From contig OX637292.1 of NCBI GenBank assembly GCA_951799445.1, positions 14,387,296 through 14,451,295 on the forward strand: a stretch of 64,000 bases of DNA. Reading direction: 5' to 3'. The notes beneath the pieces were generated by a model that was not told where the DNA came from, did not search any database, and saw only the letters and a list, made by a program, of their open reading frames with translations. Position 1 is the first letter of the stretch. Every line of letters begins with the position of its first letter. Both the position numbers and the translations under genes were made by a program. This document shows positions 54,380-64,000 of this stretch, piece by piece. This stretch comes from Pseudisothecium myosuroides. Lineage: Eukaryota > Streptophyta > Bryopsida > Hypnales > Lembophyllaceae.

Positions 54380-55340
54380 TAAGGACTAACTCTAAAGTTT
54401 AACTCTTACTCTAATCTTCAACCTCTAAATGAAACTCTAGATTTTTATTCTTTTAACTTGGGTTTACATATTAACTACCGACTTTTAACTCTAGGTTTTT
54501 ACTCCTAATTTAACTCTAAAATTTATCCTCGGAATTTAACTCTAGGTTTAACTTTTAACTCTAAGTTTTTACTCCTCTATTCTATTCTAAGTTTACCCTT
54601 CTAAATTTAACTCTACGGGTTTGACTTTTAACTCTAGGTTTTTACTTCTAAATCTACTTCAGCTCCTAACTTCCAAGTTTTAACCTTCTAAGGTAATTCT
54701 AAGTTTCACCTCTAATTCTATGTTCTTATTTCTAAACTACTCTAGGGTTTACCCTCTAAAGTTAACTCTAAATTTTTTTCCCTTTTTACTGTAGATTTTT
54801 ACTCCTAATTTAACTCTAGGTTTTTTACTTTTAACTCTAAATCTTTACTTCTAAAATCGATCCCCAATTTTAACCTCTAGGTTTGACTCTACGTTTTCAC
54901 TTTGACTCTAGATTTCTTCTACTAACTCTAAAATTTTAGTTCTACTTCTAACTTTTAACTTCTACTTTTAGCTTTTCACTCTCACTTTTTACTCCCCAAT
55001 TGACTCTAAAATTTAACCTTTGAGTTTAATCTAAACTTTTGACTTTTGACTTCTACTTCCAAATTTAATCCTATCGTTTTAATTCTAGATTAGCTCTAAA
55101 TGTTATCCTCCTAAATTTAATTCCAACTTTTAACTCTAGGGTTTTGACTTCTAATTTTAACTCTATTTTTAACTCAACAATCTACTTCCTAAGTGGATTC
55201 TACTTTTGACTTCTATTTCCTACTCTACTTTTTACTTCCCAAAGTTAACTCCAAATTCCGACTTTGGAATTTTAACTTCCCTAATTAAAATCTTAATTTA
55301 ACTCTAGGTTTTTAACTGTCAATTGATCTTTAATTTTTAT
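54380..55340. repeat. Degenerate AACTCTAGGTTTTTACT array
   Basis: Nearly 1 kb made of irregular 15-25-bp units of the type TTAACTCTAGGTTTTTACT, with strong strand asymmetry (very few G on the plus strand). It lies in copy C where copy B has A-rich sequence of the complementary type (about 52200-53200). Telomere repeats (TTTAGGG) are not present as such. Confidence 0.7.
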
Positions 55341-56449
55341 CCTAAATTCTCCCTCTAATCTAATCCTAATTCCCGTCCATTGTTTCTTGTGGTTCCCTTT
55401 TAATTAAAATTCCTCCGTTCTACCCCCTACCGCTTAACTTAGCCTAATGCGGTCAGTTTACGGTCAATTCTTAATTATAAGATGTTTTCGGAAACCTCTA
55501 GTCCTAATCTATCAACTTTTGACTCTAAACCTCTAATTCACGCTAATCTCGGATGCTAATCACACTCTAAGGGCTGATTAGGAAAATAAGTGCTAATTAG
55601 GGAGAAACGACTAGGATTAGTTTAATGACCCACCTCGTTACTGCTAGTGTTGGAAATGACGTCATCCCCGTCCACATGCGCGTCCTCGTGCTCCATGGTG
55701 GCCACTCGCGATTGTCTTCTTTTATTTTTTGTGTTATGGTCTTTATTTATTTTATTTTATTAAGGCCCACGGCTTAAGTTGTAGAAAAGAAAACGTTACA
55801 AGTATGATGTTCTAACCCTTTCACACCATTTCCTTCTCCTTTTCTTTCTCTCCTCCTCTTCCTTCTACTCTCGAACTATTCCACCAACCGTGGTGATGGT
55901 GGTCTTACGCTTCTAGTCTCAAACTTCGTGAAGTTTTAATGAGCCTCCTACCCTCTTACGCAACTTTGCTTTGTGTCATCTTAATCCTCCTCCCAACGGT
56001 TGCAAGGAGTTCTTCTAGATTTCCTACCTAATCTCCTAGCTAGGCACTATTTATCGTCTCTCTCCTCTCCACTCCTATAACACATCCTTTTTCCCTAATT
56101 TCCTTCCATTGTGTGTAGGTGTGAGTGGTGATGCAAGTAGGATCGGATGTTTTTGTGCAGGTGGCGTGTGGAGTGGCAGCTTCTATTTCTATCCCCCCTT
56201 TTTGCTATGGTGTTTTTGAAGTTCGAAGTTGAGTTTTTTCCCTCCCCAACTGGATTCCAAAATTTCAGACTTTAGAAGATCAAAAAATAAAAAAAAAAGG
56301 TGGTTGGGTCCCGCAGGGCATCGTCCCGTTTAGTTCTGGAAATCCAGAAATTAGCTCAATTAGCCAAGCCGACTGGCCCGATGGCTGATGTTCAGTTCAG
56401 TCAACCGACCAGCCCGATGCTGATGTTCAGTTCAGTCAACAGACCGCCC

Positions 56450-56602
56450 GATGTATGCTGGCTGTATGGCTGGCTGTCGGCTGGTCTGGTATGCCGGTCC
56501 GGTATGGCTGGCTGTATACTGGCTGTATGCTGGCCGGTATGCTGGCCCGGTATGGTGGCTGTATGCTGGTCGGTATGTTGGCTGTATGCTGGTCTGGGCA
56601 TT
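56450..56602 (+). repeat. GGCTGTATGCTGG minisatellite
   Basis: Irregular units of 11-18 bp, such as GGCTGTATGCTGGTCGGTAT, repeat about ten times. They account for the repetitive Gly/Trp/Tyr/Cys and Gln/His/Pro/Ala ORFs seen on both strands, which are not genes. Confidence 0.8.
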
Positions 56603-57000
56603 AGCTATCCTTCCAAAAAAATCCACACAATCGGGTTCCCTTAGGGGAACCCACTAACACAACTTTAAATTGGATTTTTAGTAAGTGGTTAGGGCTAGGA
56701 TCGAAGCTTCGCCGTCCGGGGAGTGAGGCCCCAAATTTTAGAGCGGTCACCTAGACTAAGTGTTACGGGATGGTCACTCTCTTCCTAGAACTCGTGACCA
56801 ATCTTGGAAGCTAAACTCTGGACTATCCAAGAAGGTCTTGGAAACTAGACTTTGGAATCTAAGGCTATGGAGGTTCAAGGCTCCGCCGTAAAATTGGTTT
56901 TAACACCGACTTTAGGACTTGTAACACTCCACGGGTTCAAAGCTCCGCCGTCTAAGACTATTTTAACACACACTATAGGACTTGACGTGGTCACTAGTTC

Positions 57001-57330
57001 AAAGCTTCGCCGCCGTGGGGGGGTTTCACACAACAAGGGGAATATTAGAAGAAGGTAGAAAAGACAAAGTTAAGGAACACATGTGACGAAGCCAAAGCTT
57101 CGCCGTCCCGAGGGGGGATCCACGCAACAAGGGAAGTATTCGAAGAAGGTAAAAAAGACAAAGTTAAAGAATACACGTGACAAAGCCAAAGCTTCGCCGT
57201 CCCGAGGGGGGGTCCACACAACAAGGGAAGTATTAGAAGAAGGTAAAAAAGACAAAGTTAAAGAACACACGTGACAAAGCCAAAGCTTCGTCGTCCCGAG
57301 GGGGGGTCCACACAACAAGGGAAAGATTAG
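57001..57330 (-). repeat. 94-bp tandem repeat, about three and a half copies
   Basis: Units containing AAAGCTTCGCCGTCCCGAGG and ACAACAAGGGAAGTATT start at spacing of 94 bp (57083, 57177 and 57271 for the word GTGAC). They correspond to the 63-bp units of copy B but have a different period, so the array has evolved separately in each element. Confidence 0.8.
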
Positions 57331-59049
57331 AAGAGGATGAGAATACACAAGTGAGGAAAACAACACGGTTAGGCCACGTAAAGACACACAACTTCACAAG
57401 CTAAAGGCCCCCCCAAAGCGGCATCGCCAAGGTACGGTGGGGGGTGACTTTAGGATTAGGACAAGACACCAAAAGACTCCTAAACTCACAAGTTAGATCA
57501 CAAAGGAACTACAAGAGAGAAACGAGGGCTCTTAACTCGTAACGAAGGTATAACAAACGCACAAGAAGTACACAAGGCAAGATAGAAGGACCCCCTAAGG
57601 ACCTTCAGAGCTTGAAATCTAGCAACAACGGAGCAAAAAGTGCTCCAAAAACACCGTAGAGGTTTTTGGCTTCAAACGCCAAAATATCCAAAGCAAATTG
57701 GACCCACGGACCCAAACAAAAGTGAGGGGGTGTTTTAGAGAGAGAAATGGGGCCCTTATATAGGTTTCCCAAGGGCTCACCCCTCTCTCTAAAGCTCTAA
57801 GGTAACCTTATCAACGGGGATTTTCATCCTCATCCTCAAAGATTTTCATCCTACATCCTAAATTTCTACTTCTACCATCTATGCTGGACCAACATCCTAA
57901 CTTTTGGAGATTAGCTGCAATCGCCGAACGGATTGCGCCGTTGGATCCAGAATGCTGTGTTTAGTCCTAGATCCCTCCACCCCCCGTACCGAGGCCAAAA
58001 ACCCATCATAGGCTAATTTAGTTTAAAAACCAAATCGTGGTAAAATCCTAGATCTTGGGGGTCTCCTATTTTGAGAAATGTGAATAGCCTAGGGTCTCCG
58101 GTAGGTGCGAGAGAGTCGGGAAGGACTTTTGGTTGACTTTGTTTCGCCATCGTATGGTCCCGGAATGCCGGTCAACGCGGCGGAGACCCCGCCACGTGGT
58201 TAATTCCCGAGGAATCTCGCCGGTTCGGGTACTTGCCGCTATCGGAATGTCGTGAAACTTCACGGAGCGCATTATTAACATAAAACAAGCTAGTCTAATT
58301 TTTAGTGAGATTTTATTGTAACCTGGGTAATTTCCATGAAATTCCCATTGGAGGTTAGGAGGGTTGACCACCCGGAAAAAGGTTCTTCTGCAAGTCGGAA
58401 GATGCCGGGATTTTTCACGTGACCTCTCAGGGAGTCGCATGAAAGACGTGCGGGTGTGTTTCTGTACCTGGCACGATTGGTCAATGGAGATTTAAACTGG
58501 CCATCTCCTTGAATCAACGACGGTGCGGGAATCTTCTGCAGGTAGAGGAATCTTGGCGAACCGATTTCGCCGTTGGACTCCTGGCATGGGATTCACCCTA
58601 GAACACCATCCTTGGGTTGTAGATTCTTCCACGGGCCCGGTCTTGCGTGAGTGGCTCCTGCATGCTAACAATCGGGATTTTGGGAATTCGTCGATCTAAT
58701 GGGGAATTCTAAATCTAACTCTAGGACCCGACCTAGTGGCCTCGCTGTGGATCCCTCGGACCGACCTAGCCATGAATTGCCACATTCATGGTGGGATTTA
58801 GCCCTTTTGGGGCTGTGTGACTCGAATCTTCCAAATCTAACCTTTTCGTTATTTTTATACCATTTTTAGGCAAGGTTTGGGGGATTCTAAGTAAAAAACA
58901 CAAATCTAGACCAAATACTATAATGGGTATGACACAACCCTATTTCGGTTCTACACTCTTTTTATGGATTTTTCTATACTTTTATCAATTTTAAATTGCA
59001 AATTTCCAAAAAAATAATTCTACGAGTCCCAAGTGACAAATTGGGAGCT

Positions 59050-62000
59050 CACAAATGGGCGATAGCTTCGCCATATGGTGGGTTAGCACCAAATTTTCGG
59101 ATAACAATTAGTTAGAAACTGACTTTAGAAAGTTGGTTCCAACCCAACTTCTCTGACTTAACAATACTTAGTATGTGGACCTTGAGAGTTTTGGTTTCAA
59201 CCCAAATCTCTCCAAATAACATCAATATGTATTCAAAAAGCGAGTACAAGATCACAAAAACAGACTGAGTACAAGCTTTAAGGGATTCTAACTAACGGCA
59301 TCACCAGAATTTGGTTAGAACGTCTTTAAGATTAGTACAAAATCCAACAATAAAAGAAAACAAGGAATTTAAGAGACTAAACTTCCAAAACACAAAAATA
59401 CAAAGTTGTTACTTGAAGGGACCTCCACGTCCTTCAAGAAAGCTTCAAAAACACTAGAATTACGACCCAACGCTCGAAATACAAAGGAAAACACAAAATG
59501 TGGCCCTAATGGCCAGAACTTAGAGAAGAGAATGTGCCAGAGGTTTGGCACAAGAAGAAAAGAGAGGTTTGGCCACAAGGCGGCCAAACCCCAAGAATAA
59601 GGGAGGAAGTGGGTACTGAGAGGAAATGAGGCCCTTTTATACCCTTTCAAGGACTTGGAGTGCTCTCCAAGCAAGCTTGGAGTACTTTCCAAGCAAGTCT
59701 TGGAGACTTGGAGTGCACTCCAAGCTTCCTCAAAAGTCAACTTTAACTACCTAGGAAAAACTTACACTAGTAGAAAAAAACAGTGACCAAATTAACAAAA
59801 ATCAACACAAAAGTATTGATTTTTTTTGTTGATTTGGATGACTTGATTCGGGTACTTTTTAACACAAAAGTGTTGATTTTTTTGTTGATTTAGATCAATT
59901 TTTTTTTAAATTTTTTAAATTTTTTTAATAAAATAATGCCACATAGCACATCACCAAATCAACAAGCCACGTGGCAAGCCACCTAGGCAGCCCCTCCACA
60001 TGGGCAGGCCATCTAGGCATGGAAAATGGGGCGCTAGCAAGGTTTGAACCTTGCACCTCTTACTTGGGGTGCAAGGTTCAAACCATTACATCACACACTC
60101 ACATACATGTCCATGTGTAGAATACTTATTTATTTATGTAGTTTTTGTAGGGATTTTTGGGTACTTTTCAAAGTCAGCAGACTTTGGAGGCCATTTAGTA
60201 ATAGAAAAACAACTTTTTATTTAAACTTTGAACTAAGAAAAGTTGCTAAATCAAAGTATCTTTCATCTCCAAAAATTCTTTTGCAATTTCAAGTCTCCAA
60301 TCAAAAGTTATGAATAAATTTCAGAGAGGGTCTTTCATGATGTCAAAAAAAAAGTTCAATTCAACCCCGCTCTGAATTTTATTCATAACTTTTGACTGGA
60401 GACTTGAAATTGCAAACAGATTTTTGTAGATGAACGATAATTTGGTTTAGCAACCTTTTTTAGTTCAAAGATTGTTTTAAAAAGTTGTTTTTCTATTACT
60501 AAATGGCCTCTGAAGTCTGCTGACTTTGAAAAATACCAAATTCATTTGTGAAAGATTTAGTTTAAAAAAGAGTTCAATTCCAACCCGCTCTGAAGTTTAT
60601 TCATAACTTTTGATTAAAGACTTGAAATTGCAAACGGATTTTTGGAGATGAAAGACACTTTCATTTAGCAACTTTTCTTAGTTCAAAGTTTTTTTTTAAA
60701 AGTTTTTTTTCTATTACTAAATGGCCTCTAAAGTCTGCTGACTTTGAAAAATGCCAAATTGCATGTGAATGATTTAGTTAGTTCTTTTAAATCACATTAT
60801 TTATAGAATACTAACCATGGTGATTTAAACATTTTTCAAATCATAAAAATTACTTGAGATCAAAATTAACACAAAAGTATTGAATTTTTTGTCGATTTAG
60901 AGTTGCAGTATCCAAATCAACAAATTTTTTTGTTGATTTTGGCAATTTTTACCAAAATCAACAAAAAATTGTTCAAATGGACAATACAATATCAAAATCA
61001 ACACTTTTGTGTTGATGTTTTGTTGATTTGGTCACTATTTTTCTACTAGTGTTAAATTACTTCTAACTTCCTACTCTACTGCTGTGATCGCTCAAACTTT
61101 TGGAGATAAGCTCCAAATGCCAAACGGATTGCGCCATTGTGTTCAGAAGACCCCAATTAGTTTGAGAGACCCCCTACCCACTTCTTCTAGGTTGTAAATA
61201 CTTGTAAAAACCACTAACAGTAATTCCAAAGAAAAGTCAAAACTTCAACTATTGGAATTTGCAATTTCCAAGAAAATTGACTAGCTAGGGTTGCTTGGAA
61301 GGTTCGTGAGAGTAAGAAAAGACTCCTTGTTTGCGACATTCGGACACCGCTAGCTCCTGGTTCGCCGGTCAACCTGCCGCCATATAGTAAATTCTTGTGA
61401 ATTCGATGTCGTTGCGGATTCTGGTACTTCTGACTATCAGAAAGTCTTCAAACTTGACTGGTCGCTTATTTAATACATAAAACTCTAATCTAATTTTTAG
61501 TGAGATTTTACCGCACTTTGGATAATTTCTATAAAATTACTATTAGTTTCAAAGGTGGTTGACTTCCCATAGTCATCGTGGAGTTTTGTAAAATCCCGAA
61601 ACTTTTGGGCAATCTTCTAGAAAGTGTCCAAAAGCCAAGGGCAAAACCAAACCTCCAATAAAGATGCTAAACTTAGCAATTCCTTAATAATTTCCGCCCG
61701 AGGGGGAAATTCATTTGGTACCGGGGTTTGTCGTGGATGATTAGTTCCGCTGTTGATCTCTTGGCATGCTTTTACCCTAAAAGCACCTTTTTGTAAGCTC
61801 CAATCACCTCGCCCTTCTTCTACTTTGCATTTTGGTTCGTATTCTTCAACATTTGCAGGTCTTCACATAACTAGTTCAAATTCCACATGAATTGGATCTA
61901 GATACTTCTAAACTTGAACATAGACTCTTATGATTCAGCCAGGCTGTCACATCTACTCTCATGTCAAGTTTTACATGGACAAGACACTAGAACTAGCTAA

Positions 62001-62253
62001 TTCCCACATCCTTACATCTCTCTTAAAACGTTAATATGGACTCTAAGACATTAAACTAAGACCTAAACATAGAAAAGCAGAGTATTTTGTGTTTTCCATG
62101 ATTTTAGGAGGACTCCTCACTAGTCTAGTAGGGACTTCTACCAAACTCCTCTCAATTATTAATTCATACTATTTTGCATGAATTAACACTAATACTAACA
62201 ATAAATCGCGAAAAATAAACCCAGAGCTTCAAGTGCTAACTTAAGGGCTCACA
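59050..62253 (-). mobile_element. LTR-like non-coding element, copy A (minus), interrupted by a CACTA element
   Basis: The minus-strand start at 62253 reads TGTGAGCCCTTAAG; segment X follows (62253-62047), then the part matching copy E (62040-61110). After the 1287-bp CACTA insertion (59765-61051) the sequence continues to a minus-strand TATAAAAG (59641-59634) and the GCTTCGCC word near 59058. It ends where copy C begins. The 62253 end abuts the satellite. No coding capacity. Confidence 0.5.
59765..61051. mobile_element. Non-autonomous CACTA element with internal palindromes
   Basis: Ends CACTAGTAGAAAAA and its complement are followed inward by AGTGACCAAAT and ATCAACACAAAAG on both sides. 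The 3-bp duplication TTA flanks it (59762-59764 and 61052-61054). These are classic plant CACTA termini. The interior has three related segments of about 160 bp (about 60170-60330, 60360-60530 inverted, 60580-60755) carrying TCATAACTTTTGA and CTATTACTAAATGG, plus a small inverted repeat with AAGGTTTGAACCTTGCAC at about 60030-60085. The 1.29-kb element has no transposase. Confidence 0.85.
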
Positions 62254-64000
62254 CTTTGCAAGCCCAGCACCCTGATGAGAGTCCGGTTTGAAAATTTATA
62301 TTTTTGGGACCCCATGAGGGTCCCGTTGTTTTTTGATATTACAGCCCGTGTTGGTTATGTCTCGCGTCTGGACCAGGCTAGGGGAGGGGCCGTGCACTTC
62401 TTCCCCATTTTTTGGCTAAGTTTAAGTTTTGGATCATGTCTCGAGTGACTATGTCATATATTGAAGCGTCCAAGTCTTTTTTTTTGAATTCTAGCTGTAT
62501 GTTTTGATTGTGGGGACCCTAGAAGGTCCCCATGTGCCTTGCAAGGTTAGATTGATGGGGTAGTTGTCTTGGGGCCGAGACAAGTCTGGTGGAGGCTTTG
62601 CCTTGCAAAGCTAGACAGCTGGGGATGTTGTCTCGGGGACAAGAGAAGTATGGATGAGGCTTTGCCTTGCAAGTCCCACGCCGCGATGCGAGTCCGGTTT
62701 CACAATTCAGATTTTCGGGACCCTAAAAGGGTCCCGTTTCTTTTTGATAATACAACCCATGTTGGTTAGTTGTCTCGCGACACGAGAAGGCCAGAGGAGG
62801 GGCTGTGCTCTTCCTCCCCTTTTTTTTTGCTAAGTTCAAGATTTGGATCTTGTCTCGAGTGACAAGGTCACACGAAAAAGCATCCAAAGTTTTTTTTTTG
62901 GAATTCTAGTTTCATGTTTTGATTGTGGGGACTCCGAAAGGTCTCCGTGTGCCTTACAAGGCTAGACAGATGGGGTAGTTGTCTCGGCCCCGAGACAACT
63001 CTAGAGGAGGCCTCGCCTTGCAAGCCCCATGCCGTGATGCAAATTCGGTTTCACATTTCAGATTTTCGGGACCTCAAGAGGGTCCCGTTTCTTTTTGATA
63101 ATACAGCCCATGTTGATTAGCTGTCTCGCGACACGAGAAGGCCAGGGGAGAGGCCGTGCACTTCTTCCCCATTTTTTTTGTTAAGTTCAAGATCTAGATC
63201 CTCGGGGGGGGTCACTTAGAGTGTCCATTAGAAAACACGTGCAAACAAAACTTTGGACCCCCTATATTATATCCTAAAATTTAAATAAAATGAAATAAAA
63301 AAAATATGACTAGATTTTCCTACTTCAAAAGTTTATGTTTTGAATTATTGATATTTTTATTTGTTAATGATAATTAGTTACAAATTTTTGAAGTAATTAG
63401 ATACACTGTACAACTGAAAAATAACTTTCACACCCCTATATTATATCCTAAAAAATTGTCTAAAAAATGAACAAAAAATTCCTAAAAATAGCTCTCTATT
63501 GAAAGTTCATTTTGAGTTGAGTATTGATGCAATGGTCATCTAAATGTGATCTCTATAAATATTTGAGTTGAAAAACATGCCGTTTTAGGCCATTTTCAAC
63601 CTCTTGTACAAATCATTTCAACTATTATTGTAGTTTGAAATTTTGGCAATAGAAACCTATAGTCATTATTAAGCAACCCTCAAAATTTTAAGTTGAAATT
63701 ATAGTTCATTAGAAACCACTTGTTCGCACGTGGTTTGTAGTAAAATACTAGGTGCCCCCCCCGAGTCTAGATCATGTCTCGAGCAAGTGAATAGGTCACA
63801 CGAAAAAGCATCCAAGGTTTTTCTTCTTGAATTCCAATTTCATGTTTTGATTGTGGGAACCCCGGAAGGTCCCTGTGTACCTTGCAAGGCTAGACAGATG
63901 GGGTAGTTGTCTCGGGACCAAGATTAGTCTTGAGGAGGCCTTGCCTTGCAAGCCCCGCGCCGCGTTGAGAGTCCGGTTTCAAAATTCAGATTTTCGGGAC
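62254..64000 (+). repeat. Satellite array, about 350-bp unit, runs off the window
   Basis: The word GATTTTCGGGACC (first copy ATATTTTTGGGACC) recurs at about 62302, 62711, 63061 and 63989. The steps are 409 bp (with a duplicated stretch of about 60 bp), 350 bp, and 928 bp, the last being about 355 bp once the inserted MITE and its duplication are removed. Each unit includes GTCTCGAGTGAC, TTTCATGTTTTGATTGTGGG, TTGCAAGGCTAGACAGATGG and GAGTCCGGTTTC. It is GC-richer than its surroundings. Short ORFs here (62569-62769, 62923-63120) repeat with the unit and are not called as genes. Confidence 0.85.
63201..63765 (+). mobile_element. 565-bp MITE with G/C-run ends and 8-bp target duplication, copy 2
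   Basis: It starts CTCGGGGGGGGTCACTTAG and ends GGTGCCCCCCCCGAG. TCTAGATC flanks it exactly on both sides (63193-63200 and 63766-63773). Taking it out restores a normal satellite unit. It differs from the copy at 16586 by only a handful of bases over 565 bp, mostly in homopolymer runs. No ORF. Confidence 0.92.

Larger units (their letters stand above)
53960..59049 (-). mobile_element. LTR-like non-coding element, copy C (minus), right arm of an inverted pair
   Basis: Read from 59049 on the minus strand it begins TGTGAGCTCCCAATTTGTCA and follows the plus-strand element B through the same checkpoints: GCGAAATCGGTTCGCCAAGA (58568), TATATAAG (57762), tandem units with AAAGCTTCGCCG (57001-57330), a GC-rich minisatellite (56450-56600), TTAAGCCGTGGGC (55776) and TTACCAAGGGTGG (54033). 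The arms are diverged but collinear. ORFs here (for example 56300-56644) come from minisatellites and are not genes. Confidence 0.5.

Noticed and set aside
54380..55340. Interstitial telomere array
   Set aside because: The units contain CTCTAGGTTTTTACT, not TTTAGGG, and have no regular 7-bp period.
56300..56644. 114-codon plus ORF and Gln/His/Pro-rich minus ORFs
   Set aside because: They are translations of a GGCTGTATGCTGG minisatellite.
57070..57387. 105-codon minus ORF with repeated hydrophobic blocks
   Set aside because: It is the translation of the 94-bp tandem repeat in an LTR-like element.
58066..58440. 124-codon minus ORF
   Set aside because: It lies in the promoter-side part of the non-coding LTR-like element; the equivalent positions in the other copies are not open.
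60030..60085. Possible tRNA gene around AAGGTTTGAACCTTGCAC
   Set aside because: Only a T-arm-like inverted repeat is present. No acceptor stem, D-arm or anticodon arm can be folded, and it lies inside a CACTA element.

Overview
The window is nuclear DNA of a land plant. The plant call rests on four things seen in the sequence. Two U6 snRNA genes have plant-type Pol III promoters (upstream sequence element and TATA box about 24 bp apart). A ribosomal-protein eL22 gene carries telo-box motifs. There is a 19-exon plant-type UDP-glucose pyrophosphorylase gene and a plant-type cytochrome b561 gene. The low gene density, AT-rich spacers and many transposon remnants do not fix the lineage, so I do not name a genus.

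Layout. 0-6.9 kb: AT-rich spacer with a CACTA-type fold-back MITE and decayed LINE fragments. 6.9-8.9 kb: a four-exon cytochrome b561 gene on the minus strand. 9-18.5 kb: spacer crowded with short inverted-repeat elements (a 222-bp TTAA-flanked family, a Mutator-like MITE, a long CCC-ended TTAA family, and a G/C-run-ended MITE with 8-bp target duplications). 18.5-23.7 kb: an inverted duplication carrying two divergent U6 genes around the eL22 gene. 24.6-26.7 kb: a 2.1-kb Harbinger-like non-autonomous element with a nested MITE and an internal hairpin. 27.7-29.2 kb: a three-exon plus-strand gene for a small, probably secreted protein with three internal repeats, which I do not recognise. 31.8-36.8 kb: UDP-glucose pyrophosphorylase on the minus strand, with a pogo/Emigrant-type MITE in intron 5 close to a splice donor. 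37.5-47.2 kb: more TTAA-flanked elements, an orphan exon-like ORF and tandem repeats. 47.2-62.3 kb: non-coding, LTR-retrotransposon-like sequence in several copies, partly arranged as a roughly 10-kb inverted pair, with a CACTA element inserted in one copy. 62.3-64 kb: a roughly 350-bp satellite array broken by a second, almost identical copy of the 8-bp-TSD MITE.

The host genes are unrelated housekeeping or membrane genes (translation, splicing RNA, nucleotide-sugar synthesis, membrane electron transport) and form no operon or pathway. Intron-exon structures were worked out by hand from splice signals, reading phase and family knowledge. Homology statements are from memory of the families, with no database search. 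The most notable items are the TTAA/CCC element families, the recently mobile 565-bp MITE, the unknown repeat-bearing secreted protein and the U6/eL22 inverted duplication.
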